Source of the DNA: Haloarculaceae archaeon H-GB1-1
GTDB taxonomy: Archaea; Halobacteriota; Halobacteria; Halobacteriales; Haloarculaceae
DNA length: 55,819 nt
Direction of reading: 5' to 3'
Assembly: GCA_029688825.1 (NCBI GenBank)
Contig: JARUKX010000013.1
Span: 31,789-87,607, forward strand
Positions 26,772 to 34,822 of this stretch are shown here, one piece after another. A program made the position numbers and the translations under genes. Every line of letters starts with the position of its first letter. The first letter of the stretch is position 1. The notes beneath the pieces were generated by a model that saw only the letters and a list, made by a program, of their open reading frames with translations, made no database searches and was not told the origin of the DNA.

Positions 26772-27884
26772 TCAAACCGGGATGTCGAAGACGTCTCCTG
26801 CGTTGCCGGACAGAATCTGATCGCGTTCGTCGGCGGAAAGATGTGAGAAAGCCTCGTCGAATGCGTCAGGCGAGTCCATGTCGTAATGTGGGTAGTCTGA
26901 ACCGTACATGAGGGAATCGGCTCCCACAATGTCGATGAGGTCCCGCGTGAACTCCGTGTTGTTGAACTCGCTCAGCGGCTGGGTTCCGAAGTAGAACTGG
27001 TCGCGGACGTACTTCTCAGGGAGTTTCTTGACCATCGGTGACTCCGTCCGGCGCTGGTGCCACTCGCGGTTCGTCCGTCCCATCAGGTACGGCACCCAGT
27101 CGATTCCCGGCCCCAGCATCACGAACTCCAGCTCTGGGAACTTCTCAGGGACGCCTTCCGTGACGACAGTGACGAGCGTGAGCATCTGTGACCACGTCTG
27201 GCTCAACACGTGGTGAGTTACGTGCTTCTTCATCCCCCTGGAGAAGCCCGCGCCGCCCCAGATGAGGCTACTGCCGGTGCTATGGAAGACGATCGGCAGG
27301 TCGTTGTCCTCCGCTGCGGCATAGACACGGTCGTACCGGGGATCACCCAGTGCTCGCTCCTGACCACCGGTGTGGATCATCAGCCCGGCAATCTTCGATT
27401 CGTTTGCCATCCGTTCTATCTCCTCGACGGTTTCCTCGGGCTTATTGACTCCAATCGTGGCCGTCCCGTAGACGTCGTCCTGATCGTCGAGAAACTGCTC
27501 GATGAAGACGTCGTTGTGAGCCCGCATCTCCGGGCCGTACCGCTCCATGTCCACGCCTGCATCCAACATGTATAGATTGTGGACGATCGGAACGTCGACC
27601 CCGAATCGGTCGCAAAGGCCGCGGTCGATATCCGACGGGTCGGTGACCTTGCCGACCTCATCGTGGACCTCAGAGGGAAACACTTCCCCGTGTCCAAGCG
27701 TCGGATAGACGTTCGCAAATGTGTCGACGTCCGGATCGAACCGGCTTTTGAAGGGTTCTTCTAATCTTCTCGAGACTGCCTTCATGTACGCCGGGTCGTT
27801 GACCCCCGCAATGTGGACATCGGTATCAATGACCGTACTCGCTTCGAAGGCTGATGTCTCTTCGAGTGATCGTCCTTCTACCAT
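26772..27884 (-). CDS. Amidohydrolase family 2 (ACMSD-like) enzyme
   Basis: 370 residues. DTDVHIAGVNDPAYM gives the N-terminal metal motif, IVFHSTGSSL the middle His, and YGSDYPHYDMDSPDAF the C-terminal Asp/His; FGTQPLSEFNNTEFTRDLIDIVGADSLMYGSD is nearly the same block as in the paralogue at 22337. The open frame continues 96 codons upstream into non-coding repeat DNA; the ATG at 27884 has GTTAATG about 28 bases before it and begins at the level of the paralogue's start. The hydrolysed or decarboxylated substrate is unknown. Two such close paralogues within 5 kb suggest duplication followed by specialisation. Confidence 0.86.
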   Translation of the reverse strand: MVEGRSLEETSAFEASTVIDTDVHIAGVNDPAYMKAVSRRLEEPFKSRFDPDVDTFANVYPTLGHGEVFPSEVHDEVGKVTDPSDIDRGLCDRFGVDVPIVHNLYMLDAGVDMERYGPEMRAHNDVFIEQFLDDQDDVYGTATIGVNKPEETVEEIERMANESKIAGLMIHTGGQERALGDPRYDRVYAAAEDNDLPIVFHSTGSSLIWGGAGFSRGMKKHVTHHVLSQTWSQMLTLVTVVTEGVPEKFPELEFVMLGPGIDWVPYLMGRTNREWHQRRTESPMVKKLPEKYVRDQFYFGTQPLSEFNNTEFTRDLIDIVGADSLMYGSDYPHYDMDSPDAFDEAFSHLSADERDQILSGNAGDVFDIPV

Positions 27885-28042
27885 GCAGGAGAAATGACCA
27901 ACCAGTGGCATTAACCTTTCGCCGATACGGGATCGACGCCCCCTTTCGCGGAGCATTCGGGAACCTCGGACAGGTATAAACAACACCGTATGTTTGGGTT
28001 CGGTGCATAAGGGCCTGTATGAACGAATCGGTATTGTACGAC

Positions 28043-28415
28043 CAAGACGGTCACAGCGAGGCTCGAAGGAGCGAAATTCGACCCAGATGTGCTGTACGGT
28101 AGCACTCAACCCCAAATGGCCATTTTTCCGATTGCTGATTGCCAGGAATTCTGTGTAGCCGAGATGAAACATTACGCGCCTATCTCCGTAATGGAACCGG
28201 ATTTGGGACTTGCATGGTACGATATCTCCTGTGTTTCGAGCAACGGGAAGCGAGGTGGTGGCACCAATTCGGTCGCGGTCTCGAATACAACCAGGGGTAT
28301 ATTTTCAAACATAGTCGTTTATTTATAAACTCATTTCGGAGAGATGGTCGTGCGCTTGCCATCTTGGGCGAACGCAAACGTCGCGCTTGCAGTCGGTTTT
28401 CCCCTGCAATAGGTT
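28043..28415. repeat. Diverged intergenic repeat, copy B
   Basis: Partner of 20233-20605 (details there). This copy lies between the amidohydrolase promoter and the HTH-10 regulator gene, inside a 559-base gap (27885-28443) that otherwise holds only promoter-like elements: GGTATAAAC near 27974 and TTTATTTATAAAC near 28318. The stretch immediately before the regulator (GTTTATTG, 28413-28420) is the regulator's own TATA box. Conservation of a long non-coding leader suggests regulatory function or recent segmental duplication. Confidence 0.7.
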
Positions 28416-28443
28416 TATTGCCGGCCCATCCCTGTTGGAGTGT

Positions 28444-29145
28444 ATGATCACGGCCACACTGAAGGTGCATGCGGGTGACGGCTGGGTGGCCGCCATCGGT
28501 GACTACGACGTTGTGGGCCAGGGGATCGCCTGGTCGTTCCGTGACCGCCAGTTCATCGGCATCACCGCGCTCGACGCCGCGAGGTCGGACTTCCACGACG
28601 TCGTCGAGACCATCCGAGAGCACGACGTCACCGAGTGGCTCGACGTCATCGAGCGCTACGACACCGAGGACGGGCGGACGCTGGGGTCGATCATCACGAA
28701 GTGTACCTACACATCGTACACCCCCTGGCAGATCGTCTCCCTGGAGGGGTTCCTCCCGATCGGCTACGCCGAATACAGCGACGGATACGAGTACCTCGAC
28801 ATCTTCGCCCGCGACCCCGACGGCTTCTCGGACGCCGTCGAGGCGCTGGAGTTCGACACCGCGGAGGTCGTAGAGGTCACACCAGGCTTCGTCGGGCGAC
28901 CCCAGGTGAGTCTGCTCGAGTGGCAACGCATCGTCGAAGCCATCTCCGAGGCCGAGCGCGACCTCCTCCAGTTGGCGCTCGACGAGCGCTACTACGAGGT
29001 CCCCCGCGAGACGTCACTCGCGGGGCTCGCGTCCAGGGCTGGCGTGGCCAAGAGTACCGCGTCCAAGCGGCTCCGGGCCGTCGAACGCGAGTTCATGCCG
29101 TTCATCGTGAACCACCTCCGGTCGTACGCTCACTCGGCGGAGTGA
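28444..29145 (+). CDS. HTH-10 transcription regulator
   Basis: 233 residues. The N-terminal sensor half (MITATLKVHAGDGWVAAIGDYDV onwards) is followed by the C-terminal HTH-10 domain: LALDERYYEVPRETSLAGLASRAGVAKSTASKRLRAVEREFMPFIVNHL. Start at the ATG 28444 with GTTTATTG 28 bases before it. It is the intact version of the decayed fragment at 20636. Its last 16 bases overlap the end of the convergent regulator gene. A likely target is the neighbouring catabolic cluster, but no operator is recognisable. Confidence 0.88.
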   Translation: MITATLKVHAGDGWVAAIGDYDVVGQGIAWSFRDRQFIGITALDAARSDFHDVVETIREHDVTEWLDVIERYDTEDGRTLGSIITKCTYTSYTPWQIVSLEGFLPIGYAEYSDGYEYLDIFARDPDGFSDAVEALEFDTAEVVEVTPGFVGRPQVSLLEWQRIVEAISEAERDLLQLALDERYYEVPRETSLAGLASRAGVAKSTASKRLRAVEREFMPFIVNHLRSYAHSAE

Positions 29146-29837
29146 ACGGCCCGGCGGGGACCGTCCATGTGAGCGGCGAGGAACGAGACGACCTTCAGGC
29201 GCGCGCGCCGGAGGTGAAGCGAGGCGGTCGCTTTGGTGATGTCGAGTTCGGCCGCCAGCTCTGCGAGCGTGACCTCGCGCGGGTCCTCGAAGTACCCCCG
29301 TTCGACCGCGAGACCCAGTACGGCGAGCTGTCGCGGTGAGATGTCCGCTGCGAGCGCCTCGAAGTCGTCCTGGGTCGGGATCGTCTGGTAGCGGAGCTCG
29401 TCGGAGAGGTACTCGACGGTCACCCGGCCGTACGCGTCGAGCAGGTCGATGGCCAACTCCAGTTCTTCCTTGTCTTCGAGGAGAAGGTCGACCTTGAACA
29501 GGCCGTTCTCGACCGAGGGGTTCCCGATCGGGAAGTACCCCTCGTAGATCAGCATCTCCATCGGCGGAATCTCCCGGTAGGAGGTGACGAGATACACCAT
29601 CGCCGTCTCCCAGCCGTCGTCGGTGCCGTCCCGCTCGATGACATGGAACTCCTCGACGGTGTCGTGGCTGCGGACGCGGTCGAGTACCGTGTCGAGCCGG
29701 TCCGATTGGAACGCGACGAGACCGTACGACCGATTGTTGCGGTACGTGTAGGTCAGGAACTCGCCGTCGCAGTTGCAGTCGCCGAGGTCGGCTGCCCACC
29801 CTCCATCGTGCCGGACGGCCAGACGCGCGGTGATCAT
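29130..29837 (-). CDS. HTH-10 transcription regulator
   Basis: 235 residues. The N-terminus (MITARLAVRHDGGWAADLGDCNCDGEFLTYTYR) is clearly related to that of the convergent regulator at 28444. The C-terminal HTH-10 domain reads AVERGYFEDPREVTLAELAAELDITKATASLHLRRARLKVVSFLAAHM. It contains a Cys pair (CNC) near residue 20 that could sense metal or redox state, although this is speculative. Both regulators end in the residues HSAE, encoded by the shared 16-base overlap. It is transcribed in the same direction as the second MttB-like gene upstream-adjacent at 29904-31355, but with its own promoter (CTCTTTGA about 28 bases before the ATG). Confidence 0.88.
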   Translation of the reverse strand: MITARLAVRHDGGWAADLGDCNCDGEFLTYTYRNNRSYGLVAFQSDRLDTVLDRVRSHDTVEEFHVIERDGTDDGWETAMVYLVTSYREIPPMEMLIYEGYFPIGNPSVENGLFKVDLLLEDKEELELAIDLLDAYGRVTVEYLSDELRYQTIPTQDDFEALAADISPRQLAVLGLAVERGYFEDPREVTLAELAAELDITKATASLHLRRARLKVVSFLAAHMDGPRRAVHSAE

Positions 29838-29903
29838 TCGGGGCGACCTACGCGCTGGCCCGTCAAAGAGCTACCCCTGCCCGGGTCGGAATCGCCCGCG
29901 GAC

Positions 29904-31355
29904 TCACTCCACGATGGCCGCGCGCTCGTCCTCCACGTAGGTCTCGATGTCGCGCTCGACGTCCGAGTCGATGGGGGGCCGTTCGTACGAATCGAGCATG
30001 TCGTCGACCCGGTCGCGTGCGGACTCGAAGGCGTCCTTGCTGCCCTGGTCGGTCCAGTTGTCGTAGGAGTCCCGGAAGTACAGTTCCGGTCGGATGAAGT
30101 CCTTCGAGTTGGTGAGCGTGTGTTTCTTGTTCAGGAAGTGCCCGCCGGGATCGATCTCCTCGATGAGGTCCATCGCGAACGACTCCTCGTCGAGGTCGTA
30201 GCCCTCGATGTACTTCTCGATGTAGCGGATGCGGTCGCAGTCGAGGACGAACTTCTCGGGGGAGGCCGTGGAGTAGGAATCGAGGACGCCAGCGGCGTGT
30301 AAGACGAAGTTCACGCCGCTCTGGAGCGTCGTGAGCATCTGGAGGGTCGCCTCGGTCCCGGCCTGGGAATCGACGGTCTTCGCGTCCGTCAGCCCGCCGC
30401 CGGCCCGCGACGGCACGTCGTAATAGCGGGACATCTGCCCGGCGAAGGAGACGAACAGCGCGCCCTCCGGACTGCCGATGGCGAACGAGCCGTACCGGAC
30501 GTCGATGTTCGAGGACGGGAGTCCGTACACCATGGGCGTCCCGGGATTGGCGAGTTGGCCCATGGTGAACCCGGCCAGGATCTCGGCGTTCGCGAGCGCC
30601 AGCGACCCCGCGATCGTCGCCGGTCCCGACGCGGCAGCCATGACCGCGGGCGAGACGACGACCGGCTGCCCTCGTCTGGCGTACTCCAGGAGCCCGCCGG
30701 TCATCTTCGTGTCCCAGGTCCGCGGAGACACGCTGTTGGCTATCGACGCGATGTACGGCTTCGAGAGGTCCGGGTCGTCGTGTGCGATGCCGACGAGGTC
30801 CGCGCAGGCCTTCGCCCTGTCGCCGCCGTAGCAGGACCCGCTGACGGGCTTATCGGAGAACGTCAGGTGTCGCTGGAGGAGTTCGAGGTGTTTCGTCTTC
30901 TCGACGATGTCGTTCGGCTCGCAGATGACGTACCCAGTCGACGTCATCACGTCCGACTCGTGGGCGAGTTTCAGGAAGTCCTCGTAGTCATCGATAGTCG
31001 ACGGGCGGCGGCCCTCCTCGTAGGTGAGGACGTTCGGAGGCCCACCCGTCGGCATGAGCACGTAGTCGTCGCCGCCGACCTCGACGTTCGTTCCCTCACC
31101 TCGGCCGTGGAGGGTGAACGACGAGGGGACCTGCGCGACGCACTCCTCCACGAGGTCCCGCGGGAACGTGACGAGTTCCGTCTCCTCGTCGACGTCACAG
31201 CCGTGTTCGGCCAGCAAGTCTCGTCCCGTCTCGTGGCCGACCTTCATGCCGTACTCTTCGAGTATCGTGAGCGCCTTTTCGTGGATCTCGTCCTCCCCCG
31301 CCGCTGAGAGCCGGTCGGGGTACGGGAGGTCCACGGTCTTCGAGTCACGGGTCAC
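29904..31355 (-). CDS. MttB-family (non-pyrrolysine) methyltransferase, second copy
   Basis: 483 residues. Same blocks as the paralogue at 1440-2900: FTLHGRGEG, GGPPNVLTYEEGRRPS, SKPYIASIANSVSPRTWDTKMTGGLLEYA, YGSFAIGSPEGAL, SRAGGGLTDAKTVDSQAGTEATLQML and GHFLNKKHTLTNSK. No internal amber codon. The reading frame begins with GTG at 31355, which has a minus-strand AATTATGATT element 28 bases before it, so a leaderless GTG start is likely. Family members move a methyl group from a quaternary or tertiary amine to a corrinoid protein. It is divergent from the urocanate-hydratase-like gene across 245 bases, placing methyl removal beside imidazole-ring breakdown. Confidence 0.88.
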   Translation of the reverse strand: MTRDSKTVDLPYPDRLSAAGEDEIHEKALTILEEYGMKVGHETGRDLLAEHGCDVDEETELVTFPRDLVEECVAQVPSSFTLHGRGEGTNVEVGGDDYVLMPTGGPPNVLTYEEGRRPSTIDDYEDFLKLAHESDVMTSTGYVICEPNDIVEKTKHLELLQRHLTFSDKPVSGSCYGGDRAKACADLVGIAHDDPDLSKPYIASIANSVSPRTWDTKMTGGLLEYARRGQPVVVSPAVMAAASGPATIAGSLALANAEILAGFTMGQLANPGTPMVYGLPSSNIDVRYGSFAIGSPEGALFVSFAGQMSRYYDVPSRAGGGLTDAKTVDSQAGTEATLQMLTTLQSGVNFVLHAAGVLDSYSTASPEKFVLDCDRIRYIEKYIEGYDLDEESFAMDLIEEIDPGGHFLNKKHTLTNSKDFIRPELYFRDSYDNWTDQGSKDAFESARDRVDDMLDSYERPPIDSDVERDIETYVEDERAAIVE

Positions 31356-31377
31356 TCTTTGACGTTGTGGGCCAGTG

Positions 31378-31577
31378 AATCATAATTGTTATCCACAAAC
31401 ATGGACCGGCGGGCCGCCGCCGCGCTCGCTCCTGCCCCCGGAATCACCGCCGTCAGCGCCACTTCGAGGGGTCGATTCGGAGATGACGTTGGGAATCGAA
31501 CATAGTTCGAACGCATCACCCCGGTCCGGGTGAGGAGACCGGCGACGCACCGACGGTCACGGGCCAACTTTTATTCC
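31378..31577. promoter_or_regulatory. Divergent promoter region of methyltransferase and hydratase genes
   Basis: A minus-strand AATTATGATT (31378-31387) serves the methyltransferase and CTTTTATTCC (31568-31577) serves the hydratase, each 28-29 bases before its start codon. The 190 bases between carry no gene that I can support and could hold operators for a shared regulator. Confidence 0.5.
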
Positions 31578-31600
31578 CCGGTCAGCCGTCGATTCGAACC

Positions 31601-33328
31601 ATGTCAAATGATAGCACCATCGGACCCCCGTCCGAACAGTGGACCGAGTACCAGGGCGCGCCCACGGGCACGGAGATCGAGTGCGAAGGGTGGCGACAGG
31701 AGGCCGCACTCCGACTGCTGAACAACAACCTCGACCCCGAGGTCGCCGAGCGCCCGGAGGACCTCGTCGTCTACGGCGGCGTCGGGCGCGCCGCCCGGTC
31801 GTGGGACGCGTACGACGCCATCCTCGACGAACTGCGCGACCTGGGCGACGACGAGACCCTCGTCGTGCAGTCCGGCAAGCCCGTCGGCCGCGTGCGAACC
31901 CACGAACGCAGTCCGCGCGTCGTCATGGCGAACACCAACATCGTGAGCAAGTACGACACCTACGAGCACTTCCGGGAGTTCCAGGAGATGGGCCTGACGG
32001 TGATGTCCAACTACACGGCCGGGTCGTGGGCCTACATCGGCGCACAGGGCGTCCTCGAAGGGACCTACGAGACGCTCGCTGAGTGCGCTCGCCAACATTT
32101 CGACGGCACGCTCGAAGGGCGGGTGTTCGTGACCGCCGGCCTCGGCGGCATGGGCGGCAACCAGCCGCTCGCGGCGACGATGAACCGCGGGGTTTGTCTC
32201 GTCGCCGAAGTCAGCGAAGAGCGCATCGACCGCCGCATCGACGAGGGATACTGTCAGGAGCGCGTCGACGACCTCGATACGGCCATCGACCGTGCGTGGG
32301 ACGCCGCCGAGAACGAGGAGGCCTACAGCGTCGCCGTTCCCGTCAACGCCGTCGACCTCCTCGAACGCCTGCTGGAACGGGACCTCGTGCCCGACGTGCT
32401 GACCGACATGACCACTGCGCACGACGAGCTAGAGGGGTACTACCCCGCGGGCTACACCGCCGCGGAGGCCGACCAACTCCGCGCGGACGACCCCGAGACC
32501 TACGTCGAGGAGAGTCTCGATACGATGGAGCGCCACGTCGACGCCATGCTCGAACTCCAGGAACGGGGGGCGGCGACGTTCGCGTACGGCAACAACATCC
32601 GCGGGAAGGTCGCGAACCAGCGCGGCCGGGACGACGCGTTCGACGTCCCCGGCTTCGCGCCCGAGTACGTCAGACCGCTGTTCTGTCGCGGTCGCGGCCC
32701 GTTCCGCTGGATCGCGCTCTCGGGCGACCCAGCCGACGTCGCCCGTACCGACGAACTGGTGAAAGACGTCACGGACGACGAGACGCTCCACCGCTGGATC
32801 GACCTCGCCGGCGAGCACGTCGAGTTCCAGGGCCTGCCCGCCCGCATCTGCTGGCTGGGGTACAGAGCCGGCGACGACGGCCTGTCCGAACGCGCCCGCT
32901 TCGCCCTCCGCGCGAACGAACTCGTCGCCGAGGGGGAGCTCTCGGCACCTATCGTCGTCACGCGCGACCAGCTGGACGGCGGGAGCCTCGCCAGCCCGAA
33001 CGAGGCCACCGAGGCGATGAAGGACGGCTCGGACGCCATCGCCGACTGGCCGCTGCTGAACGCGCTCCTGAACTGCGCGGCCGGCGCGGACATCGTATCC
33101 ATCCACGGCAGTGCGGGCGCGGTCGGCGAGGTCACCAGCACCAACAACCACGTCGTCCTCGACGGGTCGGACCTCGCCGCCGAGAAGGCCGAACGAGTGT
33201 TCGACGCCGACCCCGCCTCCGCCGTCTTCCGGCACGCCGACGCGGGCTACGAGGACGCACTGGACGAGGCCGAGCGGTCGGGCATCCACGTCCCCATGCG
33301 CGACGACGGCGGGGGTGACGATCCGTGA
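31601..33328 (+). CDS. Urocanate hydratase-like protein (candidate thiourocanate hydratase)
   Basis: 575 residues, slightly longer than ordinary HutU. The family is certain: NNLDPEVAERPEDLVVYGG, SGKPVGRVRTH, GLGGMGGNQPLAATM (NAD-binding), ALSGDPADVARTDEL and GLPARICWLG with the conserved Cys417. Two active-site stretches differ. The usual MYGQMTAGSW is VMSNYTAGSW (Asn137-Tyr138), and the usual HHGGGVGMGxSxHxG loop is replaced by HGSAGAVGEVTSTNNH (from His502). HutU adds water to urocanate using NAD as electrophile; these changes suggest a modified substrate such as thiourocanate. It is coupled by a 4-base GTGA overlap to the hydantoinase-like gene. No hutI or hutG lies in the window. Family assignment is firm; the changed substrate is inference. 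Confidence 0.88.
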   Translation: MSNDSTIGPPSEQWTEYQGAPTGTEIECEGWRQEAALRLLNNNLDPEVAERPEDLVVYGGVGRAARSWDAYDAILDELRDLGDDETLVVQSGKPVGRVRTHERSPRVVMANTNIVSKYDTYEHFREFQEMGLTVMSNYTAGSWAYIGAQGVLEGTYETLAECARQHFDGTLEGRVFVTAGLGGMGGNQPLAATMNRGVCLVAEVSEERIDRRIDEGYCQERVDDLDTAIDRAWDAAENEEAYSVAVPVNAVDLLERLLERDLVPDVLTDMTTAHDELEGYYPAGYTAAEADQLRADDPETYVEESLDTMERHVDAMLELQERGAATFAYGNNIRGKVANQRGRDDAFDVPGFAPEYVRPLFCRGRGPFRWIALSGDPADVARTDELVKDVTDDETLHRWIDLAGEHVEFQGLPARICWLGYRAGDDGLSERARFALRANELVAEGELSAPIVVTRDQLDGGSLASPNEATEAMKDGSDAIADWPLLNALLNCAAGADIVSIHGSAGAVGEVTSTNNHVVLDGSDLAAEKAERVFDADPASAVFRHADAGYEDALDEAERSGIHVPMRDDGGGDDP

Positions 33329-34734
33329 GCGACGGTGACGACCCGACCGACCGCGACGACGGCCACGACCTCGTCGTCACCGGCGGGACCGTCGTCTCGC
33401 CCGAGCAGGGGACCTTCCGTGCCGATATCGCCGCCGCCGACGGCGTCATCAGCCGCATCGCCGCGCCGGGCTCGCTCGACGGCGATATCGTCGTGGACGC
33501 CCGCGGTAGGCACGTCCTTCCCGGCGTCGTCGACCCGCACGTCCATCACGGCCTCTTTCGCCCGCTCGCCGACGACGCCGACACCGAATCGCGCTCGGGC
33601 CTCGTCGGCGGCGTCACGACGACGGGCAACATCTTCCGTCGCGGCGAGCCGTACGGAGATATCATGGCGGAGTACAGGGACGCAGCCGAGCGCAACTACC
33701 GCCACGACTACTTCTTCACGCTCGGCCTGCTGTACGACGAGCACGTCGCGGAGGTCCCCGACATCGTCTCCGAGCTGGGTATCACCTCGTTCAAGTGGTA
33801 CGGCAACTACAAACTGCAGACCGCCGACCGGTTCGGCCTCGACCGGAACCTCCTCGACGACGTCGCCGACGGGTTCATCCAGGAACTGTCCGCGCTGGAC
33901 GCACCGACGACGCTGGCCTACCACGCCGAGAACGCCGAGATAACCGAACGACTGACGCGGGAACTCAAAGCCGCGGGCCGGGAGGACTACGACGCTATCG
34001 TCGAGAAGTTCCCCGGCTACGCCGAGGCCCAGGCCGCCGTCGCCGGGTCGAACCTCGCCCGCCAGCACGACTACGACGACGACTTCTACGTCGTCCACGT
34101 CAGCGCGAAGGAGACGGCCCAGAACCTCGCGGAGCTGCAGTCGCTGGGCTACGGCGTCACCGCGGAGACCTGCACCCACTACCTCGCGCTCACCGCCGAG
34201 GAGTGCGACCAGCGCATGCGGATCAACCCGCCCGTCCGCTCGCAGGCGGATCAGGACGCCATCTGGACGCACCTCCGGGAGGGCACCATCGACTGCGTCG
34301 GCACCGACCACATCGCCAACACGCGCGCGGAGAAGGCCGGCGAGGACATCTGGGACGGTCTCTGGGGGTCGCCCTCCAGCGCCACCCTGCTCCCCCTCGT
34401 TCTCTCGGAGGGCGTCGCCGAGGGCCGCATCTCGCTGGAGCGGGCCGCCGCCGTCACGAGCGCGAACAACGCGAAGGCGTACGACCTCTACCCGAAGAAG
34501 GGGGCCATCCGCGTCGGCAGCGACGCCGACCTCGTCGTCGTCGACCTCGACGAGACGAGGACCGTGACGCCCGACCTGCTCCAGAGCGCCGCGGACTACT
34601 CGATGTACGAGGGTCGCGAAGTGACCGGGTGGCCCACCCAGACCGTCGTCCGCGGCGAACTCGCCTTCGACGACGGCGAGGTGCTCGCCGACCCGGGGTA
34701 CGGCACCCACGTCGACCGACCCGTGGAGATCTGA
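33325..34734 (+). CDS. Hydantoinase/dihydropyrimidinase-like amidohydrolase
   Basis: 469 residues of the cyclic-amidohydrolase family. Dinuclear metal ligands are all present: His72 and His74 (DPHVHHG), carboxylated Lys157 (TSFKWYG), His200 (YHAEN), His258 (VVHVSAKE) and Asp328 (GTDHIAN). The GTG start shares GTGA with the stop of the hydratase-like gene, so the two are translationally coupled. That position is where HutI (imidazolonepropionase) would act in histidine breakdown; a hydantoinase there implies the hydratase product, or its desulfurated form hydantoin-5-propionate, is ring-opened to an N-carbamoyl amino acid. Acidic 18-residue N-terminal extension. Family firm, substrate inferred from position. 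Confidence 0.88.
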   Translation: MSDGDDPTDRDDGHDLVVTGGTVVSPEQGTFRADIAAADGVISRIAAPGSLDGDIVVDARGRHVLPGVVDPHVHHGLFRPLADDADTESRSGLVGGVTTTGNIFRRGEPYGDIMAEYRDAAERNYRHDYFFTLGLLYDEHVAEVPDIVSELGITSFKWYGNYKLQTADRFGLDRNLLDDVADGFIQELSALDAPTTLAYHAENAEITERLTRELKAAGREDYDAIVEKFPGYAEAQAAVAGSNLARQHDYDDDFYVVHVSAKETAQNLAELQSLGYGVTAETCTHYLALTAEECDQRMRINPPVRSQADQDAIWTHLREGTIDCVGTDHIANTRAEKAGEDIWDGLWGSPSSATLLPLVLSEGVAEGRISLERAAAVTSANNAKAYDLYPKKGAIRVGSDADLVVVDLDETRTVTPDLLQSAADYSMYEGREVTGWPTQTVVRGELAFDDGEVLADPGYGTHVDRPVEI

Positions 34735-34822
34735 GCGGAGAGCTCGCGAGGCGAGCTTTTCTGCCACCAGAACGGTTATGTCCGTGCTCCTAGACAACAC
34801 GCCACATAGAGGTGTCACAACG

